Shown here one piece after another: positions 1 through 6,360 of a stretch of 10,929 nt of DNA. Each line of letters starts with the position of its first letter. Positions within the stretch are counted from its first letter, which is position 1. Made by a program: the position numbers and the translations under genes. The notes beneath the pieces are model-generated. The model worked only from the letters and a program-made list of their open reading frames with translations, had not been told where the DNA came from and did no database searches. The DNA comes from CAWJHE01 sp964614855 (GTDB lineage Bacteria; Chloroflexota; Anaerolineae; Anaerolineales; UBA4823), in NCBI GenBank assembly GCA_964614855.1, contig CAZTMX010000092.1, positions 1 to 10,929 on the forward strand, read 5' to 3'.

Positions 1-1305
1 AGATGCTTTGCTTTGTGCGTTATTCGTGATTACCGATTCATATTGGGTTGACGTTGTAAAATTATTATTTTCTCCAGGAAAAATTAGTTGTTCCCAGGAC
101 TTTCCTCCATCAATTGTAGATGCCAACATCAAAGAATAAGAACAATCCATTGAACTACTCATAGAATCGATGTGTGTTGTGGTACAGGTATTTTTGACAA
201 ATTCAGCCCATCCAAATGTTTCACTGGCCATAGATAGTTGGTGAAGATGATGGCCATTCCAATAAATTCTGACAAGAGAATTTGCGCCTTTACTTGCCCC
301 AATCAGCTGTTTCGCATTAGGTAGCCATAAACGAAAATTATCTTCAGATATTATCTTCAAAAACGGCTGCAACTGGTTATCCGCGGCATCTTGTAAAGTG
401 ATGGCATCCGAAATGGACCAACCCTTGCCCCAATCATGGGTCTCTAACAGAACCAACCTATCTTGCTGCCCATCAGTCTTGTGCAACAAGGGCATTAATC
501 CGTAACCCCTATCAGAAAATAGGGGGAGCGAAATTTTCACCTGCGATGATCCAATCAAATCAGAGATTATTGAACTATTCTCATGCCAGGTTTGACCAGC
601 ATCTGTAGTCTTGAATAGAAGGTCACCATTAGGGCCGCCCGCCATAAATCCAATATTTTCATTTATTAAAGTGAATGGCTCCCCCATTGGAGAGGGTACT
701 TTATTCCAAGAAAGTCCCCCATCAACAGTCAGGAACATTTCACCTCTACTAAAGTTATTACCCGTACGAAATTTAAATAGGAGCCCGCCTTTAGAATTAT
801 CAATCCATTCCATATAGACATCACTAATTGGAAATTCTTCACTTGAAGACAGGTAATCGAACGGAATTGACACCCAATTTTGTCCCCCATCGTTCGTCTT
901 CACAAATTCATAAGATTTTCGATTGTCCTTTAATTCAGATACAATCATCTGCCCCTGGGTAGAATTCACAAAATTTACCGCCTCAATCGTTAGGTTTTCG
1001 CTTCGTGGAGGGGTTATGTCTTCCCAAGATTTTCCATTATCATTTGTCCAATAAAGATCATTACCCCTTAGCAACCATCCTTCACCTGGAGCTAGTAAAT
1101 CAAATTTAATCACCGCTCTATCTAGAACAGACTCCTTCGCTTTCCTATTTGGATCATCCTGTAGATAATTAAGAAAGATCTCGGATAATGGATGATTGCT
1201 CTCAGCTTGAGCAAATTGGAATATTTCTACCTCAAGCAGAAATACGAAAGAAATAAGAATGCTCAAGAGAAGCAAAACTCTTACCCATATAATATTAATT
1301 GTCAT
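1..1305 (-). CDS. Secreted or anchored Asp-box (BNR/YCF48-like) beta-propeller protein, C-terminus cut by window edge
   Basis: Read on the minus strand from the ATG at 1305, the frame stays open for 435 codons to base 1, so the C-terminus is missing. An in-frame TAA lies only three codons upstream of this ATG, with one intervening GTG as the only alternative start; the Shine-Dalgarno is weak. Residues 8-24 form a hydrophobic segment ending near FAQA/ES (31-36), which suits a signal peptide or an N-terminal anchor. The rest carries repeated Asp-box motifs of the form T-x-D-x-G-x-x-W: TNDNGKSW (87-94), TNDGGQNW (137-144), TVDGGLSW (193-200), TTDAGQTW (233-240), a degenerate HDWGKGW (290-296) and TIDGGKSW (397-404). 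Such motifs mark blades of sialidase/BNR and YCF48/HCF136-type propellers. No sialidase catalytic set was recognised, so no enzymatic role is assigned. The coding sequence is visibly more AT-rich than every other gene here. Confidence 0.8.
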   Translation of the reverse strand, partial: MTINIIWVRVLLLLSILISFVFLLEVEIFQFAQAESNHPLSEIFLNYLQDDPNRKAKESVLDRAVIKFDLLAPGEGWLLRGNDLYWTNDNGKSWEDITPPRSENLTIEAVNFVNSTQGQMIVSELKDNRKSYEFVKTNDGGQNWVSIPFDYLSSSEEFPISDVYMEWIDNSKGGLLFKFRTGNNFSRGEMFLTVDGGLSWNKVPSPMGEPFTLINENIGFMAGGPNGDLLFKTTDAGQTWHENSSIISDLIGSSQVKISLPLFSDRGYGLMPLLHKTDGQQDRLVLLETHDWGKGWSISDAITLQDAADNQLQPFLKIISEDNFRLWLPNAKQLIGASKGANSLVRIYWNGHHLHQLSMASETFGWAEFVKNTCTTTHIDSMSSSMDCSYSLMLASTIDGGKSWEQLIFPGENNNFTTSTQYESVITNNAQSKAS

Positions 1306-1503
1306 CGGCACCCGTTAGCCCTTCGAATTGATTCCATATTTTAGAACTTTAGATACAAGATAGATGCCAATAATCCACCATCCCATATTTCATACCATCG
1401 AGATCGTTGATGTTGATCGCTGCGCAGGAAGCAGCAAGAAGATTGATCAGCCACAAGAGCGTACGCCCCGCAATATCAGGCAAAAGTTACCAATCTCTTA
1501 TCT

Positions 1504-1537
1504 AAAAACAGCTCTGGGATTGCTCAGAGCTGTTTTT
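1504..1537. terminator. Bidirectional rho-independent terminator
   Basis: Bases 1504-1516 pair perfectly with 1525-1537 (13 bp including the A/T ends; GC core CAGCTCTG/CAGAGCTG) around an 8-nt loop. T-tracts flank it on both strands: seven T on the plus strand from 1532, and TTTTT on the minus strand. It lies 42 bp past the stop of the minus-strand beta-helix lipoprotein gene, which it most likely terminates. The rest of the gap (1306-1503) shows no supported gene. Confidence 0.85.
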
Positions 1538-1578
1538 TTATCTTATTTATCCTTGTCTTTCCTTAGCTGCCACCCGTC

Positions 1579-3309
1579 TTACGGTCTGCCCGGTCTGCCT
1601 CCTTCTGGACCTCCCATGCCCCCAGGCCCACCCATCATGCCTGCGCCTCCGCCAGTGACCATGCTGCTGATGGTGAAGCTGGCGACCTGCTTTCCACCGG
1701 AATACTCCCCACCCGAAAACAACCCATCTGCTGCTGTGCCGCTGTTGCTGCCGCCAGTGTAGACTACATAGGTTTCGCCATTGTCAAGCTCTGGTGAAGA
1801 GAATACGATGGTTTGAAATTCCTTCGATGGTGCAAATGTCAGGATCTCCTCACCGCTTTCGGTCTCTATGCGTACCAGCGTGCCGGCTGACAGCATGGAC
1901 TGGAAGGTCTGCAGAACGGAATACTGGGTCGATGTTTCACTGGGGGCTTGCGCCATGCCTGCGCTGCCAGCAGCAACCAGCAGCCCACCGCTGATATTGA
2001 AAGCTCCCAGGTAATCCAGTGCGCCGTTGCCGTTATTCGTAGGACCGTTAACAATTACCAACCCCGCAGTCATTTCGATGGCGCCGTTGATATCGATCCC
2101 GTCACCACTGGCGTTTACCACGATGTTTCCGCCGTTTATAGTCAGGCTGCAACCACCAGCCTCGGCAAATTCATTCTGCCCAAACTGACCGGCCAGGGAT
2201 GAACCATCGACGCCGCCGGATCCATTGATGCCGTCATCACTCGCGTTCAGGTGAACATCACCGCCGTTTATGATCAGCGCAGCACTCTCGATGCCTTCAT
2301 AGGACTGCGTGATAACGATTTCTCCACCATTGATCTCCAGGGTTGTCTCCGAGTGCATCCCATCATCGCCGGCAGCGATCTGCAAGACGCCGCCGTTCAC
2401 AACCAGGCTGGTCTCCGCCTGAATTCCGTCTGTGCCAGCATTTACCACCAGCATCCCACCTTCGATCAAAACAGTGCCTTTACTGGCATCCTCATCATTG
2501 TTGGACTGCAAGCCATCGCCACCAGCGTCAATTGTGATCGTACCATCTTTGATGGTGATCGAATCCCGACCTTTGATCCCATCGCCCACCGCCGTCACCG
2601 TGAGTTCGCCGTCGGTGATCTTTAGATCATCCTTGCTGACGATCCCGTGGTTATAGCTGGCGTTCACAGTCAAAGAGCCGCTGCCGTTGATAGTCAGGTC
2701 AGCCTTGCTAAAAATTGCCGCGTCCGGCTCATCGGTTTCATCTTCCAGCACATAGGACATTCCATCGCTGATCTGGTTTTCCGTGCCGTCCGCCAGGGTA
2801 ATCACGGTTTTCTCCGCATTTCTCACATATACTGGTGCACTGTCGCTGCAAGTGATCTCTGCGCCATTCAGGATCAGGATCACGCTTTCCTCATCCTGGG
2901 TGTCCACGATGATCTGCCCATCGTTCAATACACCGCTGATGCTGTAGGCGCCGGCGGCGTTGATGGTGACTGTGCTGCCGTCCACCACAGCACCGCTGGC
3001 GTCCACCTGGACGGTGTCGCCTTGCAACAGGATCGTCGACAGGTCTTCATAAATGCCTGTTTCTAAATCTTCCCTGTCGTACGCTGCCTCAAGAGAAGAA
3101 ACTGTACTCGCAGCAGCGACAACCTGCGATGTGCTGCCAAAACCTGTTGTGTCAATTTCGCTGTCACTGGCGCTCTCCACCACTGCCGCTCCAACCTTCG
3201 CCTGGGACAAAGCTGCCTGTTCTGCCACCACAGCTGAAGCGCTTGTGCAACCTGTGAACGTAAAAATCAATACCATCGTCAATAAGTAAGTCAAAACCTT
3301 TTTCATCAT
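1579..3309 (-). CDS. Cthe_2159-like carbohydrate-binding beta-helix lipoprotein (DUF4353-type)
   Basis: The protein is about 576 aa from the chosen start. An upstream in-frame ATG at 3324 lacks a ribosome site, whereas GGAG at 3319-3322 sits 9 nt before the ATG at 3309 and gives a textbook lipoprotein leader: MMKK, a hydrophobic stretch, then TGC with Cys21 as the likely lipidated residue. After an Ala/Ser-rich spacer (about 22-75), residues about 200-445 contain roughly nine beta-helix rungs built on [IV]xGGxxxVxAxxDGI (for example GDGI, TDGI, DDGM, YEGI, DDGI, GDGI). This matches the family of Clostridium thermocellum Cthe_2159, a calcium-bearing, pectate-lyase-like right-handed helix known to bind cellulose and acidic sugars. 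No lyase active site is asserted. The C-terminus is Gly/Met/Pro-rich (about 553-576). It starts 4 bp after the VTC-domain gene and is surely co-transcribed with it. Inferred role: surface polysaccharide binding. Confidence 0.85.
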   Translation of the reverse strand: MMKKVLTYLLTMVLIFTFTGCTSASAVVAEQAALSQAKVGAAVVESASDSEIDTTGFGSTSQVVAAASTVSSLEAAYDREDLETGIYEDLSTILLQGDTVQVDASGAVVDGSTVTINAAGAYSISGVLNDGQIIVDTQDEESVILILNGAEITCSDSAPVYVRNAEKTVITLADGTENQISDGMSYVLEDETDEPDAAIFSKADLTINGSGSLTVNASYNHGIVSKDDLKITDGELTVTAVGDGIKGRDSITIKDGTITIDAGGDGLQSNNDEDASKGTVLIEGGMLVVNAGTDGIQAETSLVVNGGVLQIAAGDDGMHSETTLEINGGEIVITQSYEGIESAALIINGGDVHLNASDDGINGSGGVDGSSLAGQFGQNEFAEAGGCSLTINGGNIVVNASGDGIDINGAIEMTAGLVIVNGPTNNGNGALDYLGAFNISGGLLVAAGSAGMAQAPSETSTQYSVLQTFQSMLSAGTLVRIETESGEEILTFAPSKEFQTIVFSSPELDNGETYVVYTGGSNSGTAADGLFSGGEYSGGKQVASFTISSMVTGGGAGMMGGPGGMGGPEGGRPGRP

Positions 3310-3313
3310 CTCT

Positions 3314-4213
3314 CTAGTCTCCATTCATAAAATTTCGCTGTCTCTCAACCTTCACCGCCTGCTCCTGGGACTGAAAAAATCTCGGGTACGATGCGTACAA
3401 AGTGCTCGACCAATCCTGCACGGCGAGCCGCCTGTGTGCCAGGGATTTATTCTGAGCCAAATTGATGCTGTGAAAATATTTACTCACACTGGTCAGGCTC
3501 AGGTTGTGGACAGCGATCAGATCCGTCAACCAGTACGGGATGCGCTCATTCACTTTGATCTCCATCACCACAACCTGCGGCGGGAACACCGGCAAACCCC
3601 ACGGCTCATCATGCAGCAGCAGGCGGTCCGTCTGAGAAGTGATCTTTGTATCAAAAGTTACGCGCAGGCCCGGGTCGAAAACACCGCCGATAAACGCCTG
3701 GCGCTCATAGCGCACAATACTGGCGGGGTAAAGGTTGTATTGCCAGAGAAAGGCATAGATCTCCTCGATCACCTGCCTGTCATCCTTCCAGTCATCTTGC
3801 TGGTCATCATGCCGTGCCATAGGAATGCGCTCAGGGATCTGCCGATCATTGCACAGGCGCAACGCATCACCATATGTCAGGATTGTCCGTCTTTTTTGCG
3901 TCACGCGCCCGATGCGTTGTTTGATCTCCACAAAGACCGGCGTCTCATCGGTGAGCATCTCACCGATTTCATACAGGCGCAGGCGCAATTTTCGCCGTAC
4001 CCTGACGCCGTATTCCTTTTCCCAGTAGCAGCGGTAATCCGGCGAGTCATAATACAAGCTGGCAAGATGGTAGCGACCATTTCCGGCTCCGTGTTCATCA
4101 GGCGTCAGAAAATGGCGCAGGCTTGACTTAAATGCCTCTGCCTGCTGCAGGGTGACCAGGTATTTCAGTTCGAAACGGTTGAACGTGCGAATGATATGGC
4201 TCAGGTTATTCAT
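3314..4213 (-). CDS. VTC-domain polyphosphate polymerase-like protein
   Basis: This 299-aa cytosolic protein consists almost entirely of one VTC domain. That fold (a triphosphate tunnel enzyme) makes inorganic polyphosphate from ATP in yeast Vtc4. The expected charged tunnel strands are visible in order: R13-x-E15-x-K17-Y18, SLYYDS (52-57), the basic strand RRKLRLRLY (73-81), VEIK with E96/K98, KRR (107-109), R168-Y169-x-R171, R184-x-x-x-D188, MEIK with E218/K220, and SKY (244-246). There are no transmembrane segments or SPX domain, as is usual in bacterial members. Bacterial VTC genes often sit with CotH-kinase, DUF4956 and Cthe_2159-like genes; only the last is present here, directly downstream. 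The substrate in bacteria is less certain than in yeast, so polymerase activity is inferred from the family. The start has AAGGA about 10 nt upstream. A phased repeat array upstream (4255-4298) may regulate it. Confidence 0.88.
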   Translation of the reverse strand: MNNLSHIIRTFNRFELKYLVTLQQAEAFKSSLRHFLTPDEHGAGNGRYHLASLYYDSPDYRCYWEKEYGVRVRRKLRLRLYEIGEMLTDETPVFVEIKQRIGRVTQKRRTILTYGDALRLCNDRQIPERIPMARHDDQQDDWKDDRQVIEEIYAFLWQYNLYPASIVRYERQAFIGGVFDPGLRVTFDTKITSQTDRLLLHDEPWGLPVFPPQVVVMEIKVNERIPYWLTDLIAVHNLSLTSVSKYFHSINLAQNKSLAHRRLAVQDWSSTLYASYPRFFQSQEQAVKVERQRNFMNGD

Positions 4214-4238
4214 CGAGGTTTCGTCCTTTTCAAAGGGA

Positions 4239-4244
4239 ATTTTA
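4239..4244 (-). promoter_or_regulatory. Candidate -10 box of the VTC/beta-helix unit
   Basis: On the minus strand this reads TAAAAT, 25 bp before the VTC-domain start codon. No good -35 hexamer lies 16-18 bp upstream; that position is occupied by the 11-bp repeat array, whose nearest unit ends exactly 10 bp from this box. This arrangement would suit an activator-dependent promoter. It is a motif-only call. Confidence 0.35.
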
Positions 4245-4254
4245 GGACTGGAAC

Positions 4255-4298
4255 CTGTGATGAACCCATGAAAAACCTGTGAAGAGGCTGTGAGGTTA
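4255..4298. repeat. Four-unit 11-bp direct-repeat array, possible response-regulator operator
   Basis: Read on the plus strand, CTGTGA begins at 4255, 4277 and 4288, and a degenerate CCATGA fills the empty phase at 4266. All four units are therefore spaced by exactly 11 bp, about one helical turn each. The 5-bp tails are partly similar (TGAAC, AAAAC, AAGGG-like, GGTTA). Tandem 11-bp sites are the known binding mode of OmpR/PhoB-family regulators, and the E. coli Pho box (CTGTCAT repeats) differs by one base in the core. The array points away from the VTC gene, so both the regulator identity and the target promoter remain inference. Confidence 0.45.
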
Positions 4299-4322
4299 AT
4301 AGCAAGCAGGAGATTGCCTGGT

Positions 4323-4354
4323 AAAACAAAAAACAGAACCTTGCCCTCGTTCTG
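4323..4354 (-). terminator. Weak minus-strand intrinsic terminator between divergent genes
   Basis: CAGAAC (4334-4339) pairs with GTTCTG (4349-4354) across a 9-nt loop. In the minus-strand direction the stem is followed by TTTTTT-G-TTTT (complement of 4323-4333). The stem is only 6-7 bp. No minus-strand gene lies immediately upstream, so it would either stop antisense transcription from the DUF2177 side or act as a leader attenuator if the VTC unit has a more distal promoter. Confidence 0.35.
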
Positions 4355-4444
4355 CGTTTACGATCTCGAGTCCGCTTTTTAGCATTCTGTGATTTAATAC
4401 CCACCAAGAAACATCGACTTACCCAGCGATTTCACATAATTGAG

Positions 4445-4451
4445 AGGAGGT
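4445..4451 (+). promoter_or_regulatory. Strong Shine-Dalgarno that decides a TTG start
   Basis: AGGAGGT lies 3 nt before the TTG at 4455 and overlaps the region downstream of another in-frame TTG at 4440. A start at 4440 would place this ribosome site inside the coding sequence, so 4455 is preferred. The spacing is short but usable. Confidence 0.6.
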
Positions 4452-4454
4452 ACT

Positions 4455-4862
4455 TTGACCGCTGTATACTATATCAAATTATATCTAGCCAGCCTGGCCG
4501 CGTTCCTGCTGATCGACCTGACCTGGTTGGGTCTGGTGGCCCGCGGATTCTATCGCAAGCAGATCGGTTACCTGCTCGCTCCCACCACCAATTGGACCGC
4601 AGCCATTATCTTCTACCTGCTTTTTGTGGGCGGCCTGCTCTATTTCGCCGTACTCCCAGGCTTACAGGCAAATTCGCTCGGCAAAACCTTGCTGCTGGGC
4701 GCCTTCTTCGGTCTCCTGACCTACGCCACCTACGACCTGACCAACCTGGCTACTATCAAAGACTGGCCCCTCCTGTTAACCGTGGTCGACATTGCCTGGG
4801 GGATCACCCTGTCGGTGCTGGTATCCACAGCGGCATTTTTCATCGGAAACTGGCTGAAGTAG
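4455..4862 (+). CDS. DUF2177 family integral membrane protein
   Basis: The protein is 135 aa from the TTG at 4455, close to the usual length of the family. The family hallmark is at the N-terminus: KLYLASLAAFLLIDLTWLG, followed by GFYRKQIGYLL. There are four hydrophobic segments, at roughly residues 8-27, 46-66, 75-95 and 108-131. The acidic residue within the first helix (LLIDLTW) and the YDLTNLATIKDW loop before the last helix are typical conserved spots. The biochemical role of DUF2177 proteins is not established, and none is assigned here. It is the first gene of a probable three-gene plus-strand operon: the DNA glycosylase gene begins 22 bp after its stop. Confidence 0.85.
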   Translation: MTAVYYIKLYLASLAAFLLIDLTWLGLVARGFYRKQIGYLLAPTTNWTAAIIFYLLFVGGLLYFAVLPGLQANSLGKTLLLGAFFGLLTYATYDLTNLATIKDWPLLLTVVDIAWGITLSVLVSTAAFFIGNWLK

Positions 4863-4884
4863 GCGCACTGGTGACGCGCGTGCA

Positions 4885-5556
4885 ATGACTTACAGCTCAT
4901 CCAATCCCATTATGAACTCAACCAGCTCATTCTCCCCGCTCACCCAGCAAGGCATCGACCACGCAGCGCAAACCCTGGGTGAGGTCGACCCGGATTTCGC
5001 CCGGCTGAACGGCGTCCTGGGCGCACCGCCGCTGTGGCAGCGCGACCCTGGGTTTCCCACCCTGGTGTATATCATCCTGGAGCAGCAGGTCTCCCTGGCT
5101 TCTGCTGCCGCCGCCTATAACAAACTCCAAGACACCATCGAAATCTCCCCGGAGAATTTCTTAATGCTGGATGATACCGAGCTCAAGCGCATCGGGTTCA
5201 GCCGGCAAAAAGCCGGCTACTGCCGCGGGCTGGCACGAGCGGTGATTGAGGGTACCTTTGATTTGGATGCCCTCCCCAGTTTGGATGACCACGCAGCGCG
5301 TACAGCACTGATGAAAATCAAGGGTATCGGGCGCTGGACAGCGGATATTTACCTGCTAATGGCGCTGCTGCGCCCGGATATCTGGCCGGTGGGCGACCTG
5401 GCGCTGGTAGCTGCGTTGCAAAGGCTCAAGAAATTGCCAGCCCGCCCGCAGCCCGAAGAGGTGGAGCAACTGGCGGAACCCTGGAAGCCCTGGAGAGCTG
5501 TGGCTGCGCGCATGTTGTGGCAATACTACCTCAGTCCACAGTATAATCTGATCTAA
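4885..5556 (+). CDS. AlkA-like DNA-3-methyladenine glycosylase (HhH-GPD superfamily)
   Basis: This 223-aa enzyme should excise alkylated purines in base-excision repair. Visible family marks: the early LEQQVS motif (65-70) of the QQxS type, the GFSRQKAGYCRGLA segment (104-117) typical of AlkA/MAG proteins, the helix-hairpin-helix with IKGIGRWTAD (145-154), and the catalytic-aspartate motif WPVGDLAL in which Asp171 corresponds to the essential Asp of AlkA. It lacks the FeS cysteine cluster of the EndoIII/MutY branch and the N-terminal TBP-like domain and Ada fusion of some AlkA proteins, so it is a compact version. The start is uncertain: neither the ATG at 4885 nor the one at 4912 has a clear Shine-Dalgarno, which suggests translational coupling to the preceding gene. 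Confidence 0.9.
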   Translation: MTYSSSNPIMNSTSSFSPLTQQGIDHAAQTLGEVDPDFARLNGVLGAPPLWQRDPGFPTLVYIILEQQVSLASAAAAYNKLQDTIEISPENFLMLDDTELKRIGFSRQKAGYCRGLARAVIEGTFDLDALPSLDDHAARTALMKIKGIGRWTADIYLLMALLRPDIWPVGDLALVAALQRLKKLPARPQPEEVEQLAEPWKPWRAVAARMLWQYYLSPQYNLI

Positions 5557-5584
5557 ATCTACACTGCATCACACACAGGACATT

Positions 5585-6346
5585 ATGGAACTTATCGATT
5601 ATGTTTGGGTAACTTTGGCTGCTATCGCCGCAGGTCTCACCAATGCCCTGGCTGGTGGCGGCACACTCTTCACCTTTCCCACCCTCACCGCCGTGGGCTT
5701 GCCTGCGGTGGTAGCCAACATCACCAGCACCGTAGCCCTCTTCCCGGGCTATTTTGGCGCTACCATGGCCCAGTCCAAGGACCTGCGTGACCAGGTGCGC
5801 CGGCTGTGGATGTTTGTGCCGACCGGCGCGCTGGGCGGGCTTGCCGGGGGTTTGCTGCTGCTAAACACCGGCGAGAAGGTCTTCCGCCAGCTGGTGCCGT
5901 TCTTGATCCTGCTGGCCTCGCTGCTGTTGGCGCTGCAAAACCCGGTGCGCGCCTGGCTCATCAAGCGCAATGCCGGCAGAAAAACCAGCGCTCACTCCGA
6001 GTTCTGGGCGATCCCATTTGTGTTCCTGGCTGCCATCTACGGCGGGTATTTTGGCGCCGGGTTGAGCGTAATCGTGCTGGCTGTGTTGGGTCTAACCATC
6101 GACGACAGCCTGACACGCTTGAACGGGTTAAAACAAGCGATCGCCTTTGGCACAAATATCGCCGCGGCGTCGCTGTTTGTCTTCTCTGGTCAGGTAGTAT
6201 GGAGCGCCGCCCTGATCATGATGGTGGGGGCGCTTTTCGGCGGTGTGTTGGGCGGGCGCCTCGCCGGACGCATCCAACCCGATATGCTGCGCCGGATTGT
6301 GGTGACCGTGGGCGTGGTGGTTGCCCTGATCTATTTCTTTAGATAG
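5585..6346 (+). CDS. TSUP (TauE/SafE, UPF0721) family membrane permease
   Basis: This 253-aa polytopic membrane protein has seven or eight hydrophobic segments split into two halves by a polar loop around 125-137 (KRNAGRKTSAHSE). The glycine-rich signatures of the family occur once per half: NALAGGGTLFTFP (20-32) and YGGYFGAG (about 152-159). An NGLK motif (about 181-184) follows in the second half. TSUP proteins move small sulfur-containing or organic anions such as sulfite, sulfoacetate or thiosulfate. Nothing in the neighbourhood (DNA glycosylase, DUF2177) fixes the substrate. AGGA a few bases before the ATG supports the start, and the gene lies 28 bp after the glycosylase stop, so the three are likely one transcript. 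It converges with the SlyD-like gene, leaving only 14 bp between the stops and no obvious hairpin terminator. Confidence 0.9.
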   Translation: MELIDYVWVTLAAIAAGLTNALAGGGTLFTFPTLTAVGLPAVVANITSTVALFPGYFGATMAQSKDLRDQVRRLWMFVPTGALGGLAGGLLLLNTGEKVFRQLVPFLILLASLLLALQNPVRAWLIKRNAGRKTSAHSEFWAIPFVFLAAIYGGYFGAGLSVIVLAVLGLTIDDSLTRLNGLKQAIAFGTNIAAASLFVFSGQVVWSAALIMMVGALFGGVLGGRLAGRIQPDMLRRIVVTVGVVVALIYFFR

Positions 6347-6360
6347 CGAAACGGTTAACC

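Noticed and set aside
1349..1486. Small minus-strand open frame (about 44 codons) in the gap before the propeller gene
   Set aside because: Short, no convincing start or Shine-Dalgarno and no recognisable similarity; could be a gene remnant but this cannot be shown.
1364..1762. Plus-strand open frame of 132 codons crossing the terminator
   Set aside because: It spans the hairpin at 1504-1537 and its Pro-rich end is the complement of the Gly-rich tail of the beta-helix lipoprotein; no ribosome site or family resemblance.
3310..3324. Five-residue N-terminal extension of the beta-helix lipoprotein
   Set aside because: The ATG at 3324 has no ribosome site and would overlap the VTC stop; GGAG at 3319-3322 fits the ATG at 3309 and a clean lipoprotein leader.
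3434..4126. Long plus-strand frame opposite the VTC-domain gene
   Set aside because: Antisense shadow of a well-recognised gene, without ribosome site or domain.
4210..4407. 65-codon minus-strand frame overlapping the VTC start by ATGA
   Set aside because: The overlap looks coupled, but the peptide is low-complexity Arg/Lys-rich then random, and the frame contains the hairpin with T-tract and the repeat array; no family resemblance.
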